Source: Nonomuraea candida
GTDB lineage: Bacteria > Actinomycetota > Actinomycetes > Streptosporangiales > Streptosporangiaceae
Length of the DNA stretch: 64,000 nucleotides
Direction of reading: 5' to 3'
Assembly (NCBI RefSeq): GCF_000725485.1
Contig: NZ_JOAG01000030.1
Coordinates: forward strand, 62,001-126,000
The notes beneath the pieces were generated by a model that saw only the letters and a list, made by a program, of their open reading frames with translations, was not told the DNA's origin and made no database searches. Below are positions 35,265-43,825 of the stretch, piece by piece. The first letter of the stretch is position 1. Every line of letters begins with the position of its first letter. A program made the translations under genes and the position numbers.

Positions 35265-35683
35265 GCGGACGAGGAGGCCGGCTCGGGGAACATGCGACAT
35301 CGCCGCCGGCCCCTCCAGCGAAGCGGAACTGTCGGTCCAGGCGGTTACCGTGAGCGGGTGCCCGCACGCTCCAACGACGTTCAGGCCGCCGTCTCCTTCG
35401 TCAAGGCGCGCCTGAATTCTGACGTTGTCATCATCGAATCCGCCGGCCTGCCCGATCGCACGACAGGGGAGACGCGCGAGGTCGAGGTCCTCCCCGCCGC
35501 CCATGTAGCCGGCGGGCGAGTTCGCGCACGATGGCGACGAACGGCAGACCAGTGACGGCGCACGCCCCGGCACACCCTCGGCATCGAGATCGGCTTCGGC
35601 CAGAGCCTCGGCAAGCTCGCCGCAGGCTCGCCCGACACCACGCCTCGACGCGACACCCCCTGAATGATGAGAAGGAACCCCTC
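35265..35683. other. Intergenic region with unassigned open stretches
   Basis: 419 bp between the DJ-1 and DHFR-like genes. A plus-strand frame at 35292-35555 (87 codons; DVQAAVSFVKARLNSDVV) and a short stretch before 35663 (GIEIGFGQSLGKLAAG) have protein-like composition, but neither has a convincing start or known relative. They may be remnants of a lost gene. The GAAGGA ribosome site of the next gene lies at the right end. Confidence 0.35.
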
Positions 35684-36295
35684 ATGCCTGAGAACACCCA
35701 GCAGCAGCGCAAGGTCATCGCCGAGGCCGTCGTCTCGATGGACGGCTACACCAGCACCGGCCCCGAGGACGACATGAGCTGGGCCATGGCGCACATCACC
35801 AGCGAGCAGAGCGAGCTCATGTACGAAGGGATCTGGCGCGGGGTGAGCACGGCGGTCGTCGGCCGCGTCAACTGGGAGGGCTTCACCTCCGTCTGGCCCG
35901 GCCTGACCAGCGATCCCAGCAGCTCGGCCCGCACCCGTGACCTGGGCAACTGGCTCGCCACCGTCGAGAAGGTGGTCATCTCCACCACCCTGCAGCAAGC
36001 GGACCTGGACAAGACGGAGTGGACCAACGCCCGAGTCTCCCGCGACCTCGAGGCCGAGGTGCGCTCCCTCAAGGCCGCGCCGGGCCGTGACATTCTCGTC
36101 ATCAACAGCGCCAGCATCATCAAGGCGCTGCTCAAGGCCGACCTGATCGACGAGCTCCACATGACCGTGGTCCCGGCGACCCTCGGGGGCGGAGTGCGCC
36201 TGCTGCCCGACGGCCTCGCATCGACCTGGCGGCTTTCCCACGCCGCCGTCATCCCCGAGACGGGCGCCGTCGCCCTGTGCTACCGCCGCCCCTGA
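35684..36295 (+). CDS. Dihydrofolate reductase family protein (RibD C-terminal type)
   Basis: A 203-residue protein of the DHFR/RibD_C superfamily. Motifs include IAEAVVSMDGYTSTGPED near the N-terminus, VVGRVNWEGFTSVWP and KVVISTTL. A glycine-poor version of the nucleotide-binding turn (ILVINSASIIKALLKADLIDELHMTVVP) leads to GGGVRLLPDG. It probably uses NADPH for reduction of an unknown substrate; such stand-alone proteins are common in actinomycetes. The start ATG 35684 has a good ribosome site (GAAGGA). No operon partner. Confidence 0.87.
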   Translation: MPENTQQQRKVIAEAVVSMDGYTSTGPEDDMSWAMAHITSEQSELMYEGIWRGVSTAVVGRVNWEGFTSVWPGLTSDPSSSARTRDLGNWLATVEKVVISTTLQQADLDKTEWTNARVSRDLEAEVRSLKAAPGRDILVINSASIIKALLKADLIDELHMTVVPATLGGGVRLLPDGLASTWRLSHAAVIPETGAVALCYRRP

Positions 36296-36432
36296 GCCGG
36301 CGTCTCGCCCCACCGGCAGTCGCGCGTCGGCCCACCCTCGGCAAGCCGGCGCCCGAGGGCGGCGCCGAGTCGCGCGGTGCCCGGTCATGACCTTCGAGCG
36401 GTTTGGGCTCGAACAGGGTGGGATAAGCCCCG

Positions 36433-36438
36433 TAAGAT
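36433..36438 (+). promoter_or_regulatory. -10 element for a leaderless transcript
   Basis: TAAGAT at 36433-36438 is followed by exactly seven bases before ATG 36446. This is the spacing expected when transcription starts at the A of the start codon. There is no ribosome site upstream of the ATG. A leaderless mRNA is common in actinobacteria. Confidence 0.55.
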
Positions 36439-36445
36439 TCGATCA

Positions 36446-37180
36446 ATGGGGTGGGAAGCACTTGCGCAGTGGGGTGAAGACGCCGCTCGCATCGAACGGC
36501 TCGTCGGTGGGGTCGCCAACGACGTGTGGAGCGTGCGCGTCAAAGGACGCCGTGCGGTCGGTCGTCTCGGCACCAGGAGCGACGCTGATCTCGCGTGGGA
36601 GACCGGACTCCTCGTCCATCTCGACCGTGCGGGTCTGACCGTGCCGGTGCCGATCCCGACGCGGGACGGCCGGCTCTTCGCCGACGGTCTGGTGGTGATG
36701 ACCTATCTGGATGGCGGACCGCCCGAGACGCGGGCCGACTGGCGGCGCGTGGCCGGCACGCTCCGCGAGCTGCACCGGCTGACGCGGGGCTGGCCGCAGC
36801 GCCCGGGCTGGCGCTCGTCGACCGACCTCCTGCACGCCGAGAGCGGGACGAGGATCGACCTGGGCGCGATGCCCCCGGAGGGCGTTGCCCGATGCCGGGC
36901 AGCATGGGCGCGGCTGTCCGGACGCCAGACCTGCGTCGTCCACGGCAACCCCGGCAATCCCGGCAACATCCTCATCACCGCGGATCGGGTCGCGCTGATC
37001 GACTGGGACGAGTCGCACGTCGACGTCCCCGACCTCGACCTCGTGCTGCCCGGCAACGCCGCCGGCCTCGACGACGCCGCGCTCGACATCGCCTCTCAGG
37101 CATCGGCGGCCTGGGAAGCCGCCGTCTGCTGGGGCGACGACTACGCGGTCAGGCGGCTCGCCGAAGTCCGAGCGGTCTGA
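36446..37180 (+). CDS. Aminoglycoside-phosphotransferase-like kinase with altered catalytic loop
   Basis: A 244-residue protein of the APH/choline-kinase fold. It has the N-lobe GGVANDVWSV, the hinge region VVMTYLDGG, the catalytic-loop position VVHGNPGNPGN and the metal-binding loop ALIDWDESH. In relatives the loop reads HGDxHPGN. Here the Asp that acts as catalytic base is replaced and the segment is a 9-bp repeat encoding Gly-Asn-Pro (36944-36967), so kinase activity is doubtful. The C-terminal lobe ends about 20 residues early for the family. ATG 36446 is chosen because the leaderless -10 fits it. Confidence 0.75.
   Translation: MGWEALAQWGEDAARIERLVGGVANDVWSVRVKGRRAVGRLGTRSDADLAWETGLLVHLDRAGLTVPVPIPTRDGRLFADGLVVMTYLDGGPPETRADWRRVAGTLRELHRLTRGWPQRPGWRSSTDLLHAESGTRIDLGAMPPEGVARCRAAWARLSGRQTCVVHGNPGNPGNILITADRVALIDWDESHVDVPDLDLVLPGNAAGLDDAALDIASQASAAWEAAVCWGDDYAVRRLAEVRAV
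36944..36967 (+). repeat. 9-bp repeat in the kinase catalytic loop
   Basis: Two full copies and one partial copy of a 9-bp unit (ggcaacccc and variant) encode GNPGNPGN at the position of the catalytic HGDxHPGN motif. The frame is kept. Confidence 0.7.
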
Positions 37181-37391
37181 GCACGCATGGGCACGTGAGC
37201 AGGTGGTCGTCTCGGTGATCGAGCGATCGCCAGGTCGTCCTGGTGGCCGCCCCACCGCATGTCCGGGGCGGACGGCCTCGGGAACGAGCCGTCCAGGAAT
37301 GGTCTACGGGAGCTCAAAGCCGAGAGCGGGCACAAGGAGGGCGCCGATAGCCTGCGCACGCGTAGTGATCAAGCGCATCGGGGGGCAGGAC

Positions 37392-37994
37392 ATGCGCAAG
37401 AAGACGGAGCAGGGTCGTGGACGGGTGTCCGCGAGGGCTCTGATGCTGATAGGTGGAGCCGCCGCCGTCATAGCCACCGCCGTCATAGCCACCACAGTGG
37501 CCATAGGCGGGGGATCGACACCGTCCCCCGGCCGGCAGGACTCCTCGCCTCAGGGCACGGACGCTCAGCGAGATGTCGCCCGCGATCGCGCTCCGGCAGC
37601 TGCTCAGCTGTGGCGCAAACCGAACACCCCGGCCGCCTCTCCCGCTCCGGCGCCGGCCGCTCTTCCCCGCGGGAAGGACGCGCGTCGAAGCAAGGAGGCC
37701 GGCCCCACGAAGCACGTGGGCGCGGTCAGCGATCGCGTGCGCGCCGACGAGCCGGCCGGCCGCCGCGAACCCGTACGGCCACGACGCCCGGCCGCCACCG
37801 CGACCGATCGCCGATCGTCCCGCCCCGCCTCTCAAGCAGAACAGGGACAGGACGGCCCCGTCTCCTCCTGGCCGGCGCCCCTCGGGCCCGGCCAAGGTTC
37901 ATCGCTGCTCGGCATGAAGTGCGATGAGCTGTTCCCCCCGCACAAGCCGGAGTTCCAGATGCGCAACGCCGCATGCCATCGCCTCTTGGGCTGA
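37392..37994 (+). CDS. Single-pass membrane protein with low-complexity tail
   Basis: A 200-residue protein. ATG 37392 follows GGGGGCAGGA. Residues 14-40 form one membrane segment (LMLIGGAAAVIATAVIATTVAIGG), then a long Pro/Ala/Arg-rich tail and a short cysteine-containing end (MKCDELFPPHKPEFQMRNAACHRLLG read in two parts). It could be a membrane-anchored or secreted protein. No domain is recognised. Longer start options upstream are possible but have no ribosome site. Confidence 0.6.
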   Translation: MRKKTEQGRGRVSARALMLIGGAAAVIATAVIATTVAIGGGSTPSPGRQDSSPQGTDAQRDVARDRAPAAAQLWRKPNTPAASPAPAPAALPRGKDARRSKEAGPTKHVGAVSDRVRADEPAGRREPVRPRRPAATATDRRSSRPASQAEQGQDGPVSSWPAPLGPGQGSSLLGMKCDELFPPHKPEFQMRNAACHRLLG

Positions 37995-38210
37995 CACACC
38001 GCGCCAACGACCTGCGCCTCCTCCACCTCGGGCCGCGCGCCCTCTCCGACGGGCTCGCCGGCTACGGCGCCGCCGCCATCCGCGCCCCCCTCACCGCCGC
38101 ATGAACCGCCGGCTCAGGCCCGGGACCGGCGAAGGGGCCGAAGCGGGGATCGTTTCCCGCGAGTGGGGCATCCAGCGGTTGGCGGGGAGGAACATGAGCG
38201 TCCGGCATCC

Positions 38211-38984
38211 TCAGCCGGAGGTGCGCAGGCGGCGTTCGGCGGGTGGGATCAGCAGGACCTCCAGCGCGCGGGCGCAGGTCCGCGCGTGCGTGACGAACCA
38301 GCCGATGCGCGCGTCGCTGATGGCCAGCGGGGTGGCGCGTACGGCCAGCGCGTAACGCACGTGGTTCTGCCGGTCGAGCACCGGCACCGCGACGGTGCGG
38401 ATGCCATCGCCCGACTCCCCGTCATTGAGCGCGTACCCGGACTCGCGCACGCGGGCCAGCTCGGCGCGCAGTTCGGCGTGGTCGACGATGGTGCGGCCGG
38501 TCAGCGCGGGCAGCGGGCCGAGCGCCTCCAGGTCGGCGTTTCCCTCCGGGGCCCAGGCCAGCAGGACCTTGCCCAGCGCCGTGGAGTGCAGGGGACGGCG
38601 CAGGCCGGCGCCGCTGTCGGGGTTGAGCGAGCCGCCGCTCAGGATGACCGCGTGCCGGTCGTTGCGGACGGCCAGGTCGACGGTGGCGGAGGTGATCCGG
38701 GCCAGCTCGGCCAGCTCGGGGGCGATGCGGTGCAGGCCGCGCCGGTGGAAGGAGAGCTGGCCCAGCTCCGTGATCGAGGGCCCCAGCCGGTAACGGCCGG
38801 TGCGGGCCTCCTGCTCCAGGAAGCCCGTGCCGGCCAGTGTCCTGGCCAGGCGGTGCGCGGTCGAGGTGGACAACCCCATCCTGCGCGACAGGTCGGACAG
38901 GCTGAGCGAGGCGTCACCGCCGCCGAAGCAGCCGAGCATGCCGATCGCCCTGCGTACGGACTGGACGCCGCCGTCTGCTGCCAT
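38211..38984 (-). CDS. IclR family transcriptional regulator
   Basis: A 257-residue regulator with an N-terminal winged helix (VQSVRRAIGMLGCFGG; LSLSDLSRRMGLSTSTAHRLARTL) and an IclR ligand-binding domain (LHSTALGKVLLAWAPEG, ESGYALNDGESGDGIRTVAVPV, WFVTHARTCARALEVLL). The start is ATG 38984. It is divergent from the organosulfur operon, with 126 bp between starts that hold a 15-bp palindrome. It most likely regulates that operon in response to a sulfur compound or its product. Confidence 0.9.
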   Translation of the reverse strand: MAADGGVQSVRRAIGMLGCFGGGDASLSLSDLSRRMGLSTSTAHRLARTLAGTGFLEQEARTGRYRLGPSITELGQLSFHRRGLHRIAPELAELARITSATVDLAVRNDRHAVILSGGSLNPDSGAGLRRPLHSTALGKVLLAWAPEGNADLEALGPLPALTGRTIVDHAELRAELARVRESGYALNDGESGDGIRTVAVPVLDRQNHVRYALAVRATPLAISDARIGWFVTHARTCARALEVLLIPPAERRLRTSG

Positions 38985-39052
38985 ACGGGAAACTCCGTCT
39001 TCCGAGTAGGGAGAGCCGTGACCAGGTGAGAGCCGTTCCGGCCGGACATGCT

Positions 39053-39067
39053 TCCCGCATCGCGGGA
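39053..39067. promoter_or_regulatory. 15-bp palindrome, candidate IclR operator
   Basis: TCCCGC-ATC-GCGGGA is a perfect inverted repeat in the divergent promoter of the IclR gene and the organosulfur operon. An AT-rich stretch follows (39066-39100), the probable promoter of the desulfinase gene. The link to IclR is by position only. Confidence 0.5.
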
Positions 39068-39110
39068 TATTCTTTGCATTTCCTACCAAATTACCAGCAA
39101 ACTCTGCGTC

Positions 39111-40085
39111 ATGACCACAGCCGCACTCGACGCCATCTGGTTCACCCGCTGTCCCGTGCCCACCGCGACGGGTATCGCCGCCGACCAGGGCTGGCTGGCA
39201 GACGAGTTCGCCGACGACGGGATCGAGGTCCGCTCGCTGCAGGACGAGGATCCCGGCGTGCCCCGCGAGACCCACTACACCCACGCCCTGACCGGCCTGT
39301 TCCGCGAGGGCGGCAACGTGCCGGCGCTGTGGGCGCGCTCGCGCGGCGAGGCGACGAGGCTCATCGGGCTCACCTGGATCGAGGAGCGGCAGGCCGTGCT
39401 GGTTCGCGGCGGCACCGCTCTGGAGGGCCCCGGGCAGCTCAAGGGACTGCGGCTGGCGGTGCCCCGGCATCGCATCGCCATCGACTTCTGGCGGGCGATG
39501 GCCCTGCACGGCTTCCACGGCGCGCTGTCCCTGGCCGGGCTCGGGCTCGGCGACGCCGAACTGGTGGACGTCGAGGCCGGGCCCGGCGGCGGCCAGTGGG
39601 AGGCGGAGCTGGCCGCGCTGGCCGCCGGCCGGGTGGACGCGGTCTACGTCAAAGGCGCGCTCGCCGTCGAGGCCGCCGTGCGCCACGGCGCGGAGGTCGG
39701 CCTCGACCTGGACGCCGTACCGGACCGGCGGGCGCGGATCAACAACGGCACCCCGCGCCCGATCACCGTGCACCAGCGCCTGCTGGACGAGCATCCGGAG
39801 GTGGTCACCCGCTTCCTGGCCGTCCTGCTGCGCGCCGCGGACTGGGCCGCCGGGCACCCGGCCGAGGTGGCCAGGATCCTCGGGGCCGAAACCGGCGCCG
39901 GCGCGGCGGGCGTGGCGGCGGCCTACGTCCCCGGCGCCTCGCTCCACCTCGACCTGTCCGCCGAACGCCTCGACCTGCTGGCCGAGCAGGAGCACTTCCT
40001 GCGCGGCCACGGCTTTCTCGAATCGCCCGTGGACGTCACGGCCTGGGCCGATCACACCCCCTTGCAAGGAGTCAACCATGCGTAA
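39111..40085 (+). CDS. DszB-like desulfinase / NMT1-type protein
   Basis: A 324-residue protein of the periplasmic-binding fold but without a signal peptide. It resembles DszB (2'-hydroxybiphenyl-2-sulfinate desulfinase): the active-site Cys region YSNCPVPNA of DszB is matched by FTRCPVPTATG (Cys near residue 13), the His region by ETHYTHAL, and the Arg region by FREGGNVPALW. The C-terminus (LAEQEHFLRGHGFLESPVD) also aligns. DszB removes sulfite from an aromatic sulfinate. ATG 39111 keeps this N-terminus; a longer frame from 39048 is less likely. It is the first gene of an eight-gene operon with sulfonate transport and flavin-enzyme genes, overlapping the next gene by 8 bp. Confidence 0.8.
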   Translation: MTTAALDAIWFTRCPVPTATGIAADQGWLADEFADDGIEVRSLQDEDPGVPRETHYTHALTGLFREGGNVPALWARSRGEATRLIGLTWIEERQAVLVRGGTALEGPGQLKGLRLAVPRHRIAIDFWRAMALHGFHGALSLAGLGLGDAELVDVEAGPGGGQWEAELAALAAGRVDAVYVKGALAVEAAVRHGAEVGLDLDAVPDRRARINNGTPRPITVHQRLLDEHPEVVTRFLAVLLRAADWAAGHPAEVARILGAETGAGAAGVAAAYVPGASLHLDLSAERLDLLAEQEHFLRGHGFLESPVDVTAWADHTPLQGVNHA

Positions 40086-41064
40086 GCTACTGCCGGCCCT
40101 CCCCCTCGTTCTCCTGGCGGCGGCCTGCGGCGGCACCGCCACGACGGCCGGGCAGGAGCAGGTCGTCGTACGCATCTCCGACCCCGGCAACAGCGGCTTC
40201 CTGGCCGCCGCGAAGAAGGACGGCAGCCTGGACGCCGCCCTGGCCAAGGTCGGCGCCAAGGTCAAGTGGGCCGGCGACTTCTCCGTGTTCGCCCCGGCGG
40301 CCCAGGCCATCAACGCGGGCTCGCTCGACATCGCCACCGGCTCGATCACCGCAGGCGTCACCGCGCTGGCCGTCAAACCCAGCTTCAAGATCTTCGCCAC
40401 CGTCCCGCCCGACCGGGCCGGGGAGGGCATCGTGGTGAAGAACGGCTCGCCGATCAGGTCCGTGGCCGACCTGGCTGGGCGCAGCGTGGCCGTCGGGCAC
40501 GGCGGCACCAGCGAGTATCTGCTGCTCAAGGCGTTGCAGACGTTCAACGTGCCGGTGGAGAAGGTCAAGCGGGTCTACCTGCAGCCGTCACAGACCGCGC
40601 CGGTCTTCGGCTCGGGAGAGGTGGACGCCTGGTCGACGTTCTCCACCTTCCTCATTCCCGCCGTCACCGATCTGGACGCCCGGATCCTGGCCGACGGCGA
40701 GGCGATCAAGTCCGACAACTACGTGATCTACGTGGCCGCCGACAAGCTGCTGCAGGAGCATCCCGACGTGGTCAAAGCCCTGTTCGCGTTCATCAAGGAG
40801 GGCAGCGCCAAGGAGATCGCCGACCCGGCCGCGTACCTGAACGTCTTCACCCGGACGGGCCCACAGGCCGTGCAGGGCGAGCAGAAGGACCTGGTGGTGG
40901 ACATCCAGAAGAAGGGCAAGCCCGCCCAAGCGGTCACTGCACCCGAGATCGCGAAATATCAGGATGTGGCGAAGTTCTTCCTCGACCAGAAGGTGCTCAC
41001 CGCGCCCCTGGACGTCTCCCAGCACGTCGTGGACGTGACCACGCTCGGGGAGGCGACGTCATGA
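40078..41064 (+). CDS. Sulfonate/nitrate/taurine-type substrate-binding lipoprotein (SsuA-like)
   Basis: A 328-residue solute-binding protein. The signal ends in a lipobox (LAAAC, Cys 17), so it is lipid-anchored outside. The body has SsuA-type stretches: RISDPGNSGFLAAAKKDGSL, SLDIATGSITAGV and GRSVAVGHGGTSEYLLLKAL. It overlaps the permease gene by ATGA. Ligand by context is an organosulfur compound such as a sulfonate or sulfinate. Confidence 0.9.
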   Translation: MRKLLPALPLVLLAAACGGTATTAGQEQVVVRISDPGNSGFLAAAKKDGSLDAALAKVGAKVKWAGDFSVFAPAAQAINAGSLDIATGSITAGVTALAVKPSFKIFATVPPDRAGEGIVVKNGSPIRSVADLAGRSVAVGHGGTSEYLLLKALQTFNVPVEKVKRVYLQPSQTAPVFGSGEVDAWSTFSTFLIPAVTDLDARILADGEAIKSDNYVIYVAADKLLQEHPDVVKALFAFIKEGSAKEIADPAAYLNVFTRTGPQAVQGEQKDLVVDIQKKGKPAQAVTAPEIAKYQDVAKFFLDQKVLTAPLDVSQHVVDVTTLGEATS

Positions 41065-41900
41065 GCGTGGCCACCGCCACGGAGGCCGGCGTCGAAGGGC
41101 TCGTCGCCCCCGCACCGCCCCGCCGGGCCGGCCGCCACCCCGCCGTCACGCTCGCGCTGCGTGCCATCGGCCCCGTCCTGTTGCTCACGGCCTGGTACGC
41201 GGCCACCGCCTCCGGCGCCCTCACCAAGGACGTGCTCGCCGGCCCGCAGGACGTCGTCAGGACCTTCGCCGAGCTGTGGGCCGACGGCCAGCTCCCGGAG
41301 GCGCTGCGGGTGTCGGTCACCAGGGCCGGGCTCGGCCTGGTGCTCGGGGCCTCCACCGGGCTGCTGCTCGGCGTGCTCTCCGGCTTCACCCGGCTCGGGG
41401 AGGAGCTCGTGGACTCCTCGATGCAGGCCCTGCGCGCCATCCCGTTCCTGGCGCTGACCTCGCTGTTCATCGTGTGGTTCGGGATCGAGGAGGCGTCCAA
41501 GATCCTGCTGATCGGGGTGGCCTGCACGTTCCCCATGTACATCAACGTCTCCAGCGGGGTGCGCAACGTGGACCGCAAGGTCGTCGAGGCCGCCCGCTCG
41601 TTCGGCCTCGGCCGGCTCGCCATCGCCCGCGAGGTCGTGCTGCCGGGCGCGCTGCCGTCCATCTTCGCCGGGCTGCGGCTGTCCACCACGCTCAGCGTGA
41701 TCGCGCTCATCGCCGCCGAGGAGATCAACGTGACGGCCGGGCTCGGCTACCTCATGGCCCGGGCCACCGACTACCTGCGCACCGACATCCTCGCGCTCTG
41801 CGTGCTGCTGTACGCGGTGATCGGTCTGGCCGCCGACCTGGCCCTGCGGCTGGCCGAGCGGGTCACGATGCCCTGGCGCAGGGCGGTGACGATCCGATGA
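41061..41900 (+). CDS. Sulfonate-type ABC permease (SsuC-like)
   Basis: A 279-residue permease with six predicted membrane segments and the EAA loop KVVEAARSFGLGRLAIAREV. The stretches LRAIPFLALTSLFIVWFGIEEASKI and FPMYINVSSGVRNVD are typical of the SsuC/TauC group. ATGA overlaps join it to the binding-protein and ATPase genes. Confidence 0.92.
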   Translation: MSVATATEAGVEGLVAPAPPRRAGRHPAVTLALRAIGPVLLLTAWYAATASGALTKDVLAGPQDVVRTFAELWADGQLPEALRVSVTRAGLGLVLGASTGLLLGVLSGFTRLGEELVDSSMQALRAIPFLALTSLFIVWFGIEEASKILLIGVACTFPMYINVSSGVRNVDRKVVEAARSFGLGRLAIAREVVLPGALPSIFAGLRLSTTLSVIALIAAEEINVTAGLGYLMARATDYLRTDILALCVLLYAVIGLAADLALRLAERVTMPWRRAVTIR

Positions 41901-42607
41901 GGCTCGCTGTGCGGGCGAGAGGCCTGCGCAAGGTCTTCGGCGCGCGGGCCGTGCTCGACGGGGTGGACCTGGACGTGCGGCGTGGCGAGTTCCTGGCGCT
42001 GCTCGGGGCGAGCGGCACCGGCAAGACGACGCTCCTGCGCATCCTGGCCGGGCTGGACGCGGCCGACGGCGGGAGCGTGCTGGTGCCGCCGGTGCGCACG
42101 GTCGTCTTTCAGGAGCCGCGGCTCGTCCCGTCCAAGCGCGCCCTCGCCAACGTCATCATCGGGCAGGGCCGTGCCGCCCGCGCCAAGGGCCTGGCGGCCC
42201 TGGCCGAGGTGGGGCTGAGCAGCCACGCCGGCGCCTGGCCCGCGACGCTGTCCGGCGGCGAGGCCCAGCGCGTCGCGCTGGCCAGGGCCCTGGTACGCGA
42301 GCCGGAGCTGCTGCTGCTCGACGAGCCGTTCGCCGCGCTGGACGCCCTGACCCGGCTGCACATGCAGGACCTGATCGCCGAGTTGTGCGCCCGGCACCGG
42401 CCGGCCGTGGTGCTGGTCACGCACGACGTGGAGGAGGCGATCCTGCTCGCCGATCGGATCGCGGTGCTGCGCGGGGGCACGTTCGTCACCGACGTGCGGG
42501 TCGGGCTCGACCGGCTGCGTGACCGTACCGACCCCGACTTCGTCGAACTGCGGCGCCGGCTCCTCGCCGACCTGGGCGTGGACACCCACGCGGCAGCGGC
42601 GCCATGA
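41897..42607 (+). CDS. Sulfonate-type ABC ATPase (SsuB-like)
   Basis: A 236-residue ATPase with Walker A GASGTGKTT, the Q-loop in VVFQEPRLVPSK, signature LSGGEAQRVALARAL, Walker B LLLLDEPFAALDALTR and switch His in LVTHDVEEA, all typical of the SsuB/TauB group. Normal length. It energises the importer with the preceding genes. Confidence 0.92.
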   Translation: MRLAVRARGLRKVFGARAVLDGVDLDVRRGEFLALLGASGTGKTTLLRILAGLDAADGGSVLVPPVRTVVFQEPRLVPSKRALANVIIGQGRAARAKGLAALAEVGLSSHAGAWPATLSGGEAQRVALARALVREPELLLLDEPFAALDALTRLHMQDLIAELCARHRPAVVLVTHDVEEAILLADRIAVLRGGTFVTDVRVGLDRLRDRTDPDFVELRRRLLADLGVDTHAAAAP

Positions 42608-42705
42608 CCGCCACGGGCTGGACCCGCGACACCGCCGCCGCCCGAGTTCCTCCACGAGACGGGCCGGTCACCGCGGCCTTCCCCGACGCCGCCCGTTTCC
42701 GCTGA
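42604..42705 (+). CDS. 33-residue open frame coupled to the ATPase gene
   Basis: An ATG overlapping the ATPase stop (ATGA) opens a 33-codon frame ending in TGA at 42703-42705, rich in Ala/Pro/Arg (MTATGWTRDTAAARVPPRDG at its start). It fills the gap before the FMN reductase gene. Given the internal deletions in the next two genes, it may be the remnant of a gene that lost most of its length. It could also be a chance frame. Confidence 0.3.
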   Translation: MTATGWTRDTAAARVPPRDGPVTAAFPDAARFR

Positions 42706-42725
42706 ACCCCTAGGAAAGATCTGAC

Positions 42726-43040
42726 ATGTCCGTCCTGCTCATCTCCGGCAGCCCATCGGCCGCCTCCCGCACCGTACGCCTGCTCGACCACCTGGCCGAC
42801 CGGATGGGCCGGCCCGCCACGGTCCTGCGCCTGCGCGACCTGCCCGCCGAGGCCCTGCTGCGCGGCGACACCGCCCATCCCGGCCTGGCCCGCGCCGCGG
42901 AGCTGGTGGCCGCCGCCGGCGCGATCGCCGTCGCCACCCCGATCTGCAAAGCGGACACCCAGATCGAACCGCTGGCGCGGGAGCTGCTCCCGCGCATCGA
43001 CGCCCTGCTGGAAGAGGTCCCGCTGGAGGCGGCGGCATGA
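42726..43040 (+). CDS. NADPH-dependent FMN reductase, internally shortened (SsuE-like)
   Basis: A 104-residue flavodoxin-fold fragment. The N-terminus is normal (SVLLISGSPSAASRTVRLLD, phosphate loop SGSPS), and it continues to IAVATPI at about residue 73. In relatives of about 180 residues the chain then goes through the flavin/NADPH region; here it jumps to DTQIEPLARELLPRIDALLEEV, the usual C-terminal tail. About 70-80 residues appear to be missing in frame, including the central flavin-binding part, so activity is doubtful. The start ATG 42726 has an AGGAAAG ribosome site. It overlaps the next gene by ATGA, and the operon stays coupled. Confidence 0.75.
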   Translation: MSVLLISGSPSAASRTVRLLDHLADRMGRPATVLRLRDLPAEALLRGDTAHPGLARAAELVAAAGAIAVATPICKADTQIEPLARELLPRIDALLEEVPLEAAA

Positions 43041-43825
43041 CGACGCGCAGCACCGCACGCTTTCACGTGGTCCTGCCCACCAGGAGCCCCGCCCCCGCCG
43101 CGTTGCCGCCTTTCGTCACCGACGTGCGGCCGGCGCTCGCCGACTCCGCCGGGCGGGCCGCCGTGGCGGCGGACCTGTCCGGGTGGGCGGGAGCGCTCGT
43201 GCCCTTCGACCCGGACGGGCAGGAGTCGCTCACCGTCGCCGCCGGAGTCCTGCGCCGCACCCGCCATCTGCGGGTCGCCGCCGAGTTCCACCCGGCCGTG
43301 GCCACGCCGGTCTACGCGGCCAAGCTGTCGGCGTCCCTGCAGCGGTTCGCCGCCGGACGGCTCGGCTGGCGGCTCGCCGTGGACCTGGACCCCGCCGTGG
43401 CCAGGGCGCAGGGCGACTTCCTGACCGGCGCCGCCCGGCTCGCCCGCGCCGACGAGTTCCTGACCGTGGCCAAGGGCGTCTGGCGCGGCGGTCCGTTCGA
43501 CTTCAGAGGTGACTTCTACGAGGTGGTGAAGGGCGGCTTCGGCGCACCGCTGTCGTCCTCGCCCTTCCCCGAGGTGCACCTGTCGGGAACCTCGCCCGAG
43601 GCCCTGGAGCTGTCGCGCCGCCACGCGGACGTGCACGTCTTCTCCGCCGGCGACGACCTGGCCGCGCTCATCCCCGAGCTGCCCGGCCTGCGCCACGGCG
43701 TGCACCTGCCCTCGATCGACGCCGCCGGCGAGTACGCCGCGCTCGGGGTCACCGAGTTCTTCCTCCGGACCGACGACGTCTACCGCCTCGGCGAGCACCT
43801 GAAGGAGCGGGCTGTTGACCGTTGA
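43037..43825 (+). CDS. Luciferase-like monooxygenase, shortened
   Basis: A 262-residue flavin-dependent enzyme of the bacterial luciferase superfamily; relatives have about 340-380 residues. The N-terminal half is recognisable (LRVAAEFHPAVATPVYAAKL, DEFLTVAKGVWRGGPFDFRG, FPEVHLSGTSPEALELSRRH). Near residue 225 it passes directly from GVHLPSID to EYAALGVTEFFL, the usual C-terminal helix region, so a block of about 90 residues seems to be missing. The C-terminus RLGEHLKER is that of the family. It probably no longer has the full barrel. It overlaps the next gene by 11 bp. Confidence 0.75.
   Translation: MTTRSTARFHVVLPTRSPAPAALPPFVTDVRPALADSAGRAAVAADLSGWAGALVPFDPDGQESLTVAAGVLRRTRHLRVAAEFHPAVATPVYAAKLSASLQRFAAGRLGWRLAVDLDPAVARAQGDFLTGAARLARADEFLTVAKGVWRGGPFDFRGDFYEVVKGGFGAPLSSSPFPEVHLSGTSPEALELSRRHADVHVFSAGDDLAALIPELPGLRHGVHLPSIDAAGEYAALGVTEFFLRTDDVYRLGEHLKERAVDR

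Noticed and set aside
35292..35555. 87-codon frame between the DJ-1 and DHFR-like genes
   Set aside because: No ribosome site and no recognisable relatives; mentioned only as content of the gap.
37980..38110. Short frame after the small membrane protein, reading LTHRANDLRLLHLGPRALSD
   Set aside because: Protein-like composition but no start and only about 38 codons; could be a remnant of a lost gene, not enough to annotate.
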